Below, piece after piece: positions 32,801-42,100 of a DNA stretch of 46,731 nucleotides (positions are counted from its first letter, which is position 1; every line of letters begins with the position of its first letter). The notes under the pieces are model-generated. The model searched no databases. It worked only from the letters and a program-made list of their open reading frames with translations, and was not told where the DNA came from. Source of the DNA: an uncultured Bacteroidales bacterium (lineage in GTDB: Bacteria > Bacteroidota > Bacteroidia > Bacteroidales > P3); contig ONJY01000015.1 of the NCBI GenBank assembly GCA_900318275.1, positions 1-46,731 on the forward strand, in the 5' to 3' direction. Made by a program: the position numbers and the translations under genes.

Positions 32801-35560
32801 GAAGTCCCATGTGTGGGGAGCCTCCACGAGACCGCAGGCCGTAGTGCCGGCCACGACGCGCATGATGGCCTCGTCACTGCCGCAGTTGGCCACAACGCCA
32901 AAGGTGTACATCGTGTTGGGGGCAAGTTCGTCGAAGGTGTAGCTGTCGCCAGATATCGTGGCCACCTCGGTGGTGTCGCCGCCGGAGAGATCATAGATGG
33001 TATAGGTGGCGCCGCTGTTGGCTTCGTCGGTCCAGCTGATGGTCAAGCTGTCGCTGGTGGTCAGGCTGTCGACAATCGTCAGGTTGCTGACCGGCAAGCA
33101 GTCGGGCGTGTCGCCCGGAGTGAAGTATATGGTGGTCTTGGGCAGGAAGTCCTGCTGGTTGATGCTGCTGCCGTAACCGCCAATGGAAGCACCGGTGGCT
33201 TCGACACCATACCACGTGCTGGCCACATAGCTACCGCTCGTGGGCTCCTCGAAGGCAATCAGGAGGTTGCCTCCCATGTACTGATAATTGCTGGTGCTGC
33301 CAAATGCTACAACCATCTTGTTATTTTCGATGGAGAGACTGCCAGAATAGACCTGTGTCATGTCGGCCACGTTGAGCAGGTTCGACACTGTGGTGGCACC
33401 GGTCTCGGTGAGGTAGACATTGAAGCTGGCCGAACCCCAACTGACGGAACTTTGCGTAGCATAGAATACCAGAGAGTCGATCGTACCAAAGGTTATAGGC
33501 TCCAGAGTGCTGGCCGGTATGATGAACTGGCTATAAATGTGATCGTCAACCCAAGTACCATAGATAGGCACATAGCTGTTGGTGGCGGTGCCGTCGTTCA
33601 CGGTAAGCATATAGGAATTAGTCGGGACAAAGGTTATGACGCTTGTCCAGGCGCTGTAGCCTTCCCCGTCGTCGGTGCAGTCGCGGCGCACCATGGCGGT
33701 GTAGGCCGTTTCGGGGGTGAGGTCGGTGAGGTCATAGGAGGGCTCAACAACGTCTATGAGGGTGTTGGTATCGCCATTTAGGCAAATCTGCCAGGCCGAG
33801 CCCGTGGGGTCGTTCCATGCAAGAGTAGCCACGGTGCCGTCGCCAGGGGTGAGGATAGCCCTCAGGTTCTCCGGAGCGGGGCAGGCAACGGTGGTGGTAA
33901 AGTCAATAACACGGCTGTAGTCGCTTGAGTCGTCGTCGCAGAGCACCTTTACTCTGAAGTTGTAGGCGGTAGTGGCAGTGAGACCCGTCAGAGTGACGGT
34001 GGTATCGCTGACAATATCTGTGGTCCAGTCTTCATCTGTGGCTTTCTTGTACTCAACCCGGAAGCTGCTGCCGTCGCTCGACCACACAAAGGTGGCGGTG
34101 TGGGCGGTGGTGGAGTCGTTGATGATGGCGAGGTTGGTGACAGGCAAGCAGTCGGGGGCCCTGTCGATGGTAACGTCGTCAATATATGTAGCGTTGCCAT
34201 ACTGGCTTATACCCTCGAAAACAACATAGAAATCACTGGCTGCCATCGACTGGGGAATGACTGCACTATAGTTGTACCAACCAGCCTCTGTCTCGGTGAT
34301 TTCACCCTGCGTGATGGTGCGGCGTATGTATATCAGCGGAGTGCCGCCAATTGTGTCGGGGGTGGTGTTGACCCACACCTTGACGCCTTCCAATGCATAG
34401 GTGGGATAGTTGCTGCCGCGGTACATCCAGAAGGATACACGGTAGTTGTTGTCGGCGTCGATGCTGATCGGCGGAGTCACAAGGTTGTTCTTGTTGCCGG
34501 CATTCTGGTCTTGCAGCTGTGCGGAAGCCGTGCCGCTATGAATGTATGAGGATGACGTGTTGCGGATCCATGTGTTGGTGGAGGTACCTTCAGTATGTTC
34601 CACGCTCCAGCACGAAGGCGGGAACTCCGTGCCATCGAAGCTTTCGGTAAAGGGGGTGTCTTCGTCAACCACAAAAGTGGCGCAAGCAGTGCGACCGGTG
34701 ATAAAAGAGATGTTGGCCAAATCGCCGCTACCGCAGTCTGACTCTACGCCGAAGGTGTAGGGAGTCATTGGGTCAAGGTTGTCGATGGTGTAGCTGTTGC
34801 CGGTAATGCCGGTGGCAATGGGTGTGGTGTCGGTGGCGGTGACGGCATAGATGTTGTATGTAGCGCTGGTATTATTGGTGTCCTCCCAGTTGATGGTGAG
34901 GCTCGTAGTGGTGGTTAAAGAATCCACTATGGCAAGATTCCTCACAGGCCAGCAGCTAAGTTGGCCAGGGATGATGCCCAGGGTGATCTGGTTCTTGCTG
35001 GCAAGAAGAGTGCCTGTGACATTAGGATTGGCGACATCAAAAATGCCGTCGTCGCGATACTTGTAGAGGGCCTGGTTCGACGCGTTGAAGACAAGGCACG
35101 TCATGTGGGGGGAGCTGGAATAACTACCCGTGACATCGGCCACCGTGATAAGCAGATTGCTCACGCCGTCATATATGAACGGTGTAGCCAGCTGGATGGT
35201 TGTCCATTGGCCACTGGTAAACGTCAACGAGCCGCTGAAGACCTGGTCGCCTGCAGACATGGGCACCCAGTCGCTGGCGGAGGTAAACGTCGCCTTGCTG
35301 GTAAGCGCCATGTAGACGTTGTAGTTGCGGGTCTTCGTCTCGCCCGTATTTTTGAAAGCCACACTGGTGATGGAACCGGGAATACCGATCTCATCGGCAG
35401 TGTAGATCTGCTGCGAGAGACTGTAATTGTAGTAGTTGAAGCCAGGGACATAGCTGCTGGTGCTGCTACCCGAGCCAATCACAATCTCCTGTTGGGCCTG
35501 CGTCACCCATGGCACCATCATACATGCCATAAGCAACATAGTTCGTAGAAACTTTTTCAT
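29663..35560 (-). CDS. Giant secreted modular protein (1965 aa)
   Basis: Signal peptide 1-22 (ending VTQAQ). An N-terminal beta-sandwich (23-200) resembles that of the 2707-aa protein. FN3, a jelly-roll (297-465), the shared 355-aa cassette (468-825) and FN3 follow. Three jelly-rolls (starting near 915, 1153 and 1390, each with a CW motif) are separated by FN3 domains. Four InlB-B-like or related repeats (about 1550-1885) lead to the C-terminal domain. The last 75 residues (DMNIF..., DIYIYDLNGRTVATKANAGE, to KRVLVVR) look like a T9SS sorting domain but lack the FPNP motif of the other class. No catalytic motif; I infer a surface adhesin or binding protein. Confidence 0.91.
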   Translation of the reverse strand: MKKFLRTMLLMACMMVPWVTQAQQEIVIGSGSSTSSYVPGFNYYNYSLSQQIYTADEIGIPGSITSVAFKNTGETKTRNYNVYMALTSKATFTSASDWVPMSAGDQVFSGSLTFTSGQWTTIQLATPFIYDGVSNLLITVADVTGSYSSSPHMTCLVFNASNQALYKYRDDGIFDVANPNVTGTLLASKNQITLGIIPGQLSCWPVRNLAIVDSLTTTTSLTINWEDTNNTSATYNIYAVTATDTTPIATGITGNSYTIDNLDPMTPYTFGVESDCGSGDLANISFITGRTACATFVVDEDTPFTESFDGTEFPPSCWSVEHTEGTSTNTWIRNTSSSYIHSGTASAQLQDQNAGNKNNLVTPPISIDADNNYRVSFWMYRGSNYPTYALEGVKVWVNTTPDTIGGTPLIYIRRTITQGEITETEAGWYNYSAVIPQSMAASDFYVVFEGISQYGNATYIDDVTIDRAPDCLPVTNLAIINDSTTAHTATFVWSSDGSSFRVEYKKATDEDWTTDIVSDTTVTLTGLTATTAYNFRVKVLCDDDSSDYSRVIDFTTTVACPAPENLRAILTPGDGTVATLAWNDPTGSAWQICLNGDTNTLIDVVEPSYDLTDLTPETAYTAMVRRDCTDDGEGYSAWTSVITFVPTNSYMLTVNDGTATNSYVPIYGTWVDDHIYSQFIIPASTLEPITFGTIDSLVFYATQSSVSWGSASFNVYLTETGATTVSNLLNVADMTQVYSGSLSIENNKMVVAFGSTSNYQYMGGNLLIAFEEPTSGSYVASTWYGVEATGASIGGYGSSINQQDFLPKTTIYFTPGDTPDCLPVSNLTIVDSLTTSDSLTISWTDEANSGATYTIYDLSGGDTTEVATISGDSYTFDELAPNTMYTFGVVANCGSDEAIMRVVAGTTACGLVEAPHTWDFEGLGTNATPDCWTTVGSGYTYVVSANSHSGTNAIQFSGSTNNILVLPELAAEANTLQMKFWLRAQSNTSSSGTFDVGYMTDITNPASFVVLDSYNYTEFFTTGSSVYGQRTVMFAGVPDSVRMALRAAPTATYYYWYVDDVTIEELPDCPPVSRLTAVDTAITAESITLSWLSDATDFIVLDMADSSVLGTTNDTSYLIENLMPTTAYTFGVVVDCGGDYSDTVTVTVNTACAAIPIPYLETFEQNNPTIACWTVSNIHASTGLSTNNGINDGGCFRFYYTTTPPQYLISPELSGTDDDSIMIEFRYKAGSATWAESFAVGYSTTNNATESFTWLPEVTNIVDLDYVVYSQFLPQGVKYVSIKCTSYDKLYLYIDSLYLGLPPTCLPVTGLAVTNVDESSATISWNSSAASYSVYNGATYVGTTTDTSYTINGLLATTAYTFGVRAICATDDSAIIATVSVTTPCGAVSTFPFEEEFNEIPSCWTLIDADGDGQNWFIFNTSGTIQSASYNSAALTPDNWLVTPPLAMPATGSYEVTWTATAQDQSWPAEHYGVYISTTSPVVSAFTMIQEWTLSTGVFHPVIDLSAYAGETIYIALRHFNCTDNFRLSIDDFIVREQAGANQVTVNLNPNNPAYGTVAGSGIYAIGDSVTISATAASGYAFDRWVDADNVTISTDNPYTFVAATNLDLTAVFLDNTTTYTITVQVNDSTMGTATGGGTYTAGDFATLEATANPGFRFVNWTQSSGFGINVISDEPTINVTVTSDKTFIANFEADSTQPQQPDSLVVSFATNDANLGTTNPAPGTYIYHAGDTVSFTAIPTTGNSFVAWIISYSDGTADTADARFPSGFLLVDTMLHYGITSVSVNAFFQAGVPTPDSISVTYTVNDATMGSINPNGTMMVAVGDTLSATATANAGYELYAWQFAISVAGQPMGDTTIYTTETSANFGIVRQLYADYGAAITITAMFRQHQGIDDVTADMNIFSTGNRIVVRGAEGEDIYIYDLNGRTVATKANAGETMEFTMESSGVYMVKVGNAPAKRVLVVR
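33090..34155 (-). repeat. Shuffled 355-aa coding cassette, copy 3 of 3
   Basis: Same block order as the two copies in the 2098-aa gene (TTAHTATFVW, PENLRAILTPGDGTVATLAW, SFNVYLTETGATTVSNL, NQQDFLPKTTIYFTPGDTPDC), more diverged. Confidence 0.85.
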
Positions 35561-35636
35561 GATGTTTTGATTAATTGGTTAATAATATGTTTGTTACAAG
35601 TTTTTCAATACCTTTTTCACCCTCGCAAACCATGTG

Positions 35637-35668
35637 CAAACATACAAAAGATTTTTGTAAAAAGCAAA
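35637..35668 (-). promoter_or_regulatory. Promoter of the 1965-aa surface protein gene
   Basis: On the minus strand TTTG (35668-35665), 20 nt, then TATGTTTG (35644-35637). The leader downstream is nearly identical to that of the 2085-aa gene over about 37 nt. Confidence 0.82.
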
Positions 35669-35774
35669 TTTTTTCCCAAACAAAAGTCCAAAATCCCATT
35701 CCCCAATTGCTTACACATCGGAGCACACCCACACTATGAAGCATCGTCACGTCAGTGTGCGGCAAGGCTGACCC

Positions 35775-35811
35775 AATGCCGTAGGGGCTCCGTAGAGGAA
35801 CCATAGTGGGC
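35775..35811. repeat. 11-bp array, units CCGTAGGGGCT / CCGTAGAGGAA / CCATAGTGGGC
   Basis: Three units in phase. AATGCCGTAGGGGCTCCGTA (35775-35794) is the exact reverse complement of 10619-10638. It lies 110 bp upstream of the -33 element of the 1965-aa gene. Confidence 0.85.
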
Positions 35812-35820
35812 GACAGCCAC

Positions 35821-35852
35821 AAAAAAAGGGCCCCCAGCCGGGAGCCCCTTTC
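35821..35852 (-). terminator. Probable terminator of the 2085-aa surface protein gene
   Basis: GC hairpin with a small bulge (AAAGGGCCCCC with GGGAGCCCCTTT) followed on the minus strand by seven T. Confidence 0.75.
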
Positions 35853-35868
35853 TTGGTTAGCGTATATC

Positions 35869-36101
35869 GCTGTCGCTTAGCGCACCACGAGGACGCGCTT
35901 GGCGGGAGCGTCGCCGACCTTCACCATGTAGACGCCGCTGCTCTCCATGGTGAACTCCATGGTCTCGCCGGCGTTGGCCTTGGTGGCTACGGTGCGGCCG
36001 TTGAGGTCGTAGATGTAGATGTCCTCACCCTCGGCGCCACGCACCACGATGCGGGTGCCGGTGACGAAGATGTTCATGTCGGCAGAGACATCGTCGATGC
36101 C
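35869..36101 (-). repeat. 233-bp 3'-end block shared with the previous paralogue
   Basis: Near-identical partner of 29655-29887; encodes the same C-terminal sorting-type domain ending KRVLVVR. Confidence 0.92.
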
Positions 36102-39100
36102 CACAGTGGAGCGGAAGACGGCCGTCACCGTCATGCTGCGCACGCCGTTGTCAATCAGGGTGCCGGCGAGCATGGCGTAGCGGGCGGTGTGGACACTGTC
36201 GGTGGTGCCGTTGTCGTAGACGACATGCCAGGCCACGAAGACGCTGCCCGTAGCAGGAGTGGCACTGTAGACGACGCTGTCGGCAGCGACATAGTCGTAG
36301 ATGCCGGCGGCGGGAGCGACGCTACCCAGCGTGGCATCGTTGACTGCCAGCGTGACGGTCAGCGTATCCTCGGTGATGACACCGGCGCCACTGGCCTCGA
36401 TGACAATGCTGTCGAGGCCAACGCCGTAACCATAATGGTCGGTGTACTCGAAGGCAATCTGGTAGGTGTTGCCAGGCAGCATCAAGGAGTCGACGGTCCA
36501 GCTGGCGATAGCGCCAGTGTAGTTGGCTGCCTCTACCCAGTCACCACCAGCGGAGAGACGATAAAGGACGCGGTGTGCGTCTATGTCGCTGCCCCAGGCG
36601 CGCTGCACGTGGGCAAAGGTGAGCTTCAAGGAGTCGACATCGTCGATGTCAATCACCGGAGACAGGAGCTTTGTGGTGCTACCGGTGGTGGCGTGTACAA
36701 TCTTGGCGTTCTGGGCACCCTCAAAGGCTCCGGTCGACGAGCTGTAGTCGCCAACGCCGACGGTCCATTCACCTTGGCCATCAGAGAGCCAGCAACCCAT
36801 GTCGGCAGCCTCGAATGTCTCGGTGTGCGGGAGCAGGCTTATCACGGCGCATTGCGTACGGAAGACGTCGCTGACGGCAGAACTGGTATCTGTACCGCCG
36901 CAGTAGGCACGCACGCTGACGGTGTAGGGTGTGTTGGCATCCAGGCCGCTGAAGGTATACGTGGGAGTTGTGGCAGTCTGCCAAGTGCTGTCGTTGAGTC
37001 TGACCAGCCACGACGACTCCTCGCCCGAGGGAGTCCAGGAGACTGTGAGGCTGGAGGTGGTGGCATCGTCAAGCGTCAAGTTGGAGGGACGCACGCATGA
37101 CAGCGCCCCGGTGACCCGCAGCGTATAGTCGTGAGCGACGGCATAGGTGCTGGAGAAGCAGGGGTCTGCAGTTGCAGCCATGGCAGCCGAAGTCACATAA
37201 CTGCTGAAATAGATGTCGGCACCGGCGATACGCATACGGTAGAGACCGGTATCCTGTATGCCTGGGACAGATATCGTGGCCGTCAAGACCGTGGGGTTGG
37301 CGCTGGCGCTCATGCCATAGTAGACCACCTCTGTGCCGTCGAACGACATGTCGTTGTTCCAGTCGACCCAGATGATGGTGCCATAGTCATATCCTGTGGC
37401 ATAGGTGATGAGGACGTCAACATCGTCGCCGGCAGCGACATCGCCCACGAGGTTAGTGTAGTTGCCATAGAACGGTGCCACAGTAGGCCTTGCACTGTTG
37501 TTGACGATTTCGGTGGTACCGAAGGTAACGTTGGTAATACCCAGACCATCGACACTGGTGGCGTTCGGGGTGCAATAGCCTATGTGCACTGGCTGGCAGC
37601 TGACCCAGATACCGGTATCACCGGCACCGCAGACGGAGCGTACCTCGAAGACATAGTCAACGTCAATGTCCAGGTTGTCGATAGTCACGGTGGTGTCGGC
37701 GACGATGCCGGTGCTCACCACGCTGTCGCTGCCCTGGGGCATGAGGCGATACTGATAGGCATCCTCTTCGCCCACCCACTCGTAGGTGACGGTGGTGGCA
37801 TCGACAGTAGCAACGATATTCTCGGGACGCGGACATGTCGGTATGAGGTGCAGGTTCATGTTGTCGATATAGGCATAGTTGGACGAGAAGTTACCTTTGC
37901 AGAGCAACAGGATATAACGCTTCTGCCCCTGGTAGTTGCCGAACGACACATACTGGGTGGTGTAGGTGCTGCTGGTGATATTCAGCGTGGCTATAGTGTC
38001 TATCGCCGTAGTGGAGGCGTACACTAAGGTATCCACCAATCCTACCAAAAGGGTGCTCGGGTCGCCATAGGCGTTGCTCACATCAAAGCTGAGCTCAAGG
38101 CCCGAGATGTCAATGCTCTCGTCGATGGTCGGCATGATGGCATAGACATAGTCGCTATAGCCGTACATAGCCATATACTTGTTGTTGTTTTCAGAGCCGA
38201 TGTAGGGGTACGAACTTTCGCCGGTGGAAGAGCCCTTGACCCAGCAGGGATTGAAGGGGGCATTGTAGCCGGAAGGCCAAGCCTCGAAGTTCTCAGTATA
38301 AGGCAGAGTGGCTATGGACACACACTCGGTGCTGAACATGCCGTTGGCTGGCGAGGTCTCTATGCCGTCGCTGCAGATAGCGCTAGCACATATGTTGTAG
38401 ATAGTTCCGGGAGTAAGGCCGGATATGATTACCACGGTGTCGGTGACAACCTGATTGTAGGCGGTGTCGGCACCACTGAGCAACACAAGGTGATAGTTCA
38501 TCACTTCGTTGGTGTCGGCTATGACAACGGTGGCACCATCGGTGCTGATGTCGCGCATAAACACAGACTGCGGCTTGCTGCACGACGGGGCGAGCATCAC
38601 GGTGATGTCGTCGATATAAGCGTTGCTGGCATAGTAGGTGTTCGTAGTATAGCGGATGGCCATGGCGTTTGCTGTTGTACGGCCGTCGAAGGTCACCTCT
38701 ACATAGCCACTCTCATAGTAGGTTGAGGGAGTCAAGGTGGAGACTACCTGGAAGGTGCTGGCATCAGCGGGGTCTACCAAAACGCCTATCTCAAGTGTAA
38801 CATCGGGGCTGGAGATAGCCCAGAAGGAGAGCTGTAGGTCTTCAACAGGCTGGTCGAACAAGGGGAGCACAACCATGGAATTGGCGCCGAAGAGGCTAAG
38901 CGAGTTGCTGCCAGAGTGCACATATTCGCCTGTATACACGAAGGGGTAACCGGGGTAGCGGTCCAGCACATCCCAGCACTGGTCGCTGAAGATATTGCTA
39001 TTATCGGAATAGTAACCGGCGGGGTAGTTCTCAAAGCCCTCATGCCAAGGGAGATTGGCTACACGCACACAGGTTGTACGGTATACACCCGTGACAGCGA

Positions 39101-42100
39101 AACTCGTGTCGGTTCCACCGCAGTAGGCATACACAGCGACGGCGTACTCGGTATTGGGTTCAAGGTTCTCTATAGTGACAGCTGTATCTGTGACAAGCTG
39201 CTGAATAGTGTCGTTGAGGACGACAATCCACTGGCTCTCGTCGCCCTGCGGCGTCCAACTTAAGGAGAGCGTCTCGGCACCAGCGCTGTCAAGCGTCAGG
39301 TTTCTGGGCGAGAGGCAGTCGGGGGCTTCAAGGACGTGCAGCGTGTAGTCGTGGGCGACGGCATAGTTGGTGCTGAAACACGGGTCGGCAGCGGCGGCGG
39401 CGGTGATGGAGGAGGTATAGTTGTCAAAGTAGCTGTCGGCACCAGCGATACGCATGCGATAGAGTCCGGTATCCTGCGTGGTGGGCACCTCGAAGGAAGC
39501 GGTCATGGTCGTGGGGGTGCTATTATCGCTCTCGCCAACCCAAACCACTTCGTTGCCATCAAAAATCATGTTGCGGTTCCAGTCGACCCAGATAACGGTG
39601 CCATAGGTGTAGCCGGTGCTATAAGTGATAGATACATTCAACTCGCTGCTGGCTGCCACAGCACCCACCATAGAGGAGTAGTTGCCATAATAAGGCGCCA
39701 CCGCAGGGCCTTGGTTGTTGTTGACAACCTCGTCGCCCACACCGAAGGTCACATTGGTGATACCTGCGCCGTCAACACTCGTGGGATCGGGGCTGCAGTA
39801 GCCGGTGAAGAAAGCAATATTGCTGTACAGGCTCTGGTCAGAGCCACAGTCAGAGCTGACGCTGAAGACATAGTTTGTCTCGCCAGTCAGGTCGGTGATG
39901 GTGGCCATCGTGTCGCTGACAACGTCGGTAGCAACCACACTGTCGCCAACCTTGAGCATATACTCATAGTTGCTGGCATCGCCGCTCCAGGCTATCGTGA
40001 CGGATTCTGTCGAAAGCGTAACAATGGTGAGGTCGGCAGGAGGCAGACACTCAGGAGCCTCGGTGACATGCAGCGTATAGTCGTGGACGACAGCATAGCT
40101 AGCTTCGAAGCACGAGGGGGCTGTCGCCGCTGCGGCCGCCGATGTCACATAGTTGTCAAAGAAACCGTCGGCAGCAGCGATACGCATACGGTAAAGGCCG
40201 GTATCCTGCGTGGCGGGCACCACCATGGAGGCCGTCAGGGTTGTGGGGTTGGCGTTGGTGCTCATACCATAGTACACCACTTCAGAACCTTCCAGCTGGA
40301 AGTTGTTGTTCCAGTCAACCCAGATAATGGTACCGTAGGTGTAACCTGTACCGAAAGTTATGGACACTTCGGCCGTTGTGCCGGCCTGCACAGCGCCCAC
40401 CATGGCGGAATAGTCACCATAATAGGGAGCGCTCGTGGGGCGCTGTGTGTTGTTGACCTGCTCTTCCGCAACACCGAAAGTCACATTGGTGATGCCGGAG
40501 CCGTCGATACTCGAGGGGCTCGGTACACAATAATCCAGGTGTACATTCACATCAGGTATGGAACCAGCGGTGTCACCTTCGCCGCACACAGCGACGAGAC
40601 GGAAATAGTAATCGTTGCCGCGCACCAGGTTCTCAATGGTCACAGTGGTGTCTGCCACCTCATCGGTCGCCACCACGCTGTTGTCGGCACTGTTGAAGAG
40701 GGTGTACATATAACTCGTAGCGCTGCCCGACCAGGTAAATGTGGCCGACGTCGGCGAGGCCCCGGTGAGGGCGAGGTCGGTGGGACGCGGGCATGTGGGC
40801 AGCAAATGCAGGTCAATGTTGTCGATAACCGCATAGGTGGCATAGGTGCCCGACAATCCCTTCACGATAAAGATGATGTTGTGTCCGTCGCCTTCATAAT
40901 CGGCCAGCGACAGGTAGGCGTTTATAGGATCCTGGCTGTTGACGGCAAGCACGGCGATGGTATCAATCGGCGTCGTGCCCGGCACATAGCTCTGTGTATC
41001 GATTATACCCACGATAAGTGTGGAGTTATAGTCATAGTAATTGTTGTAGGTGAACGACAGTTCAAGCTCGTTCATGCTGATCTCGTCGCCGAAAGTAGGC
41101 GAGACGGCCCAGAACATCGAACTGTTACCGCCATAATAAGAGCTGTAATAGAAGTACAACTCGCCCTCCTCATTGACAATCGGGTAGTTGCCCGTAGGCG
41201 ACATACCTTTTGTCCAGCAGGGGATGAGCTGCTCGGTATTGATACCGGTATAGGAAGAGAAGTCCTCCACCCAGGGCAGAGTCGTTATATCACCGCATGC
41301 GGTACGCCCCGAGACAAAGACCGGCGTAGACATGTCGTCGGCGCCACACTCGGTGGTGACGGAGAACGTATATGCGGTGCTGGCGCTGAGGCCGGTGATG
41401 GTGATAGTGGTGTCGCTATAGCCAGACGAGACCTCCTCGCCATCGGTGACATTGTAGATTGTATATGCTGCCGAACTGCTGCTGGTGTCGTGCCACACGA
41501 GGGTGAGGCTCTCTTCGGTGGTCAGACTTTCGTCAATCGCCAAGCCGAGCACCGGGAAACAGGTAGGCGGCAGACCAATATAAATATCATCAATACCGAG
41601 GCCATAGCCCCAGGCATCGATAAACTCAAACGCCACCTGGTATGTAGAACTAAGGTTGGGCAGATTTATGACGCTCTCGGTCCACACCTCGCAAGAGGTG
41701 GAATAATACTCCAACTGTGTCCAGATAGCCGTAGCCGTCGTGTCGTCGCGGTAGTAAATCTTGAGCCCATCGATGTCACCACTCCAGGAGCGGCGCACCT
41801 GCCAGAATGTGAGCTGTGCTCCAGTGGCGTTGCTCAAATCCAGCACAGGGGTGATGAGCTTGGTGGCATTACCCGAAGTGCCGTGCGTGATGACCGCATT
41901 CCGCGAGCCACCATGCGTACCCGTACTGGAGTAGTTGTCGCCAACGCCGACACTCCACACGCCAGGACCGCTGACCGTCCAGCAAGCAGGGATATTCGCA
42001 CTCCCCTCAAAGTCCTCGGCAAAAGCATGGCCTGCATACACCTCTATCGGTGTCGTGCAGTCCTGCTGGGCTCTTGTCGCCAACGGCAGCAACACGAGTG

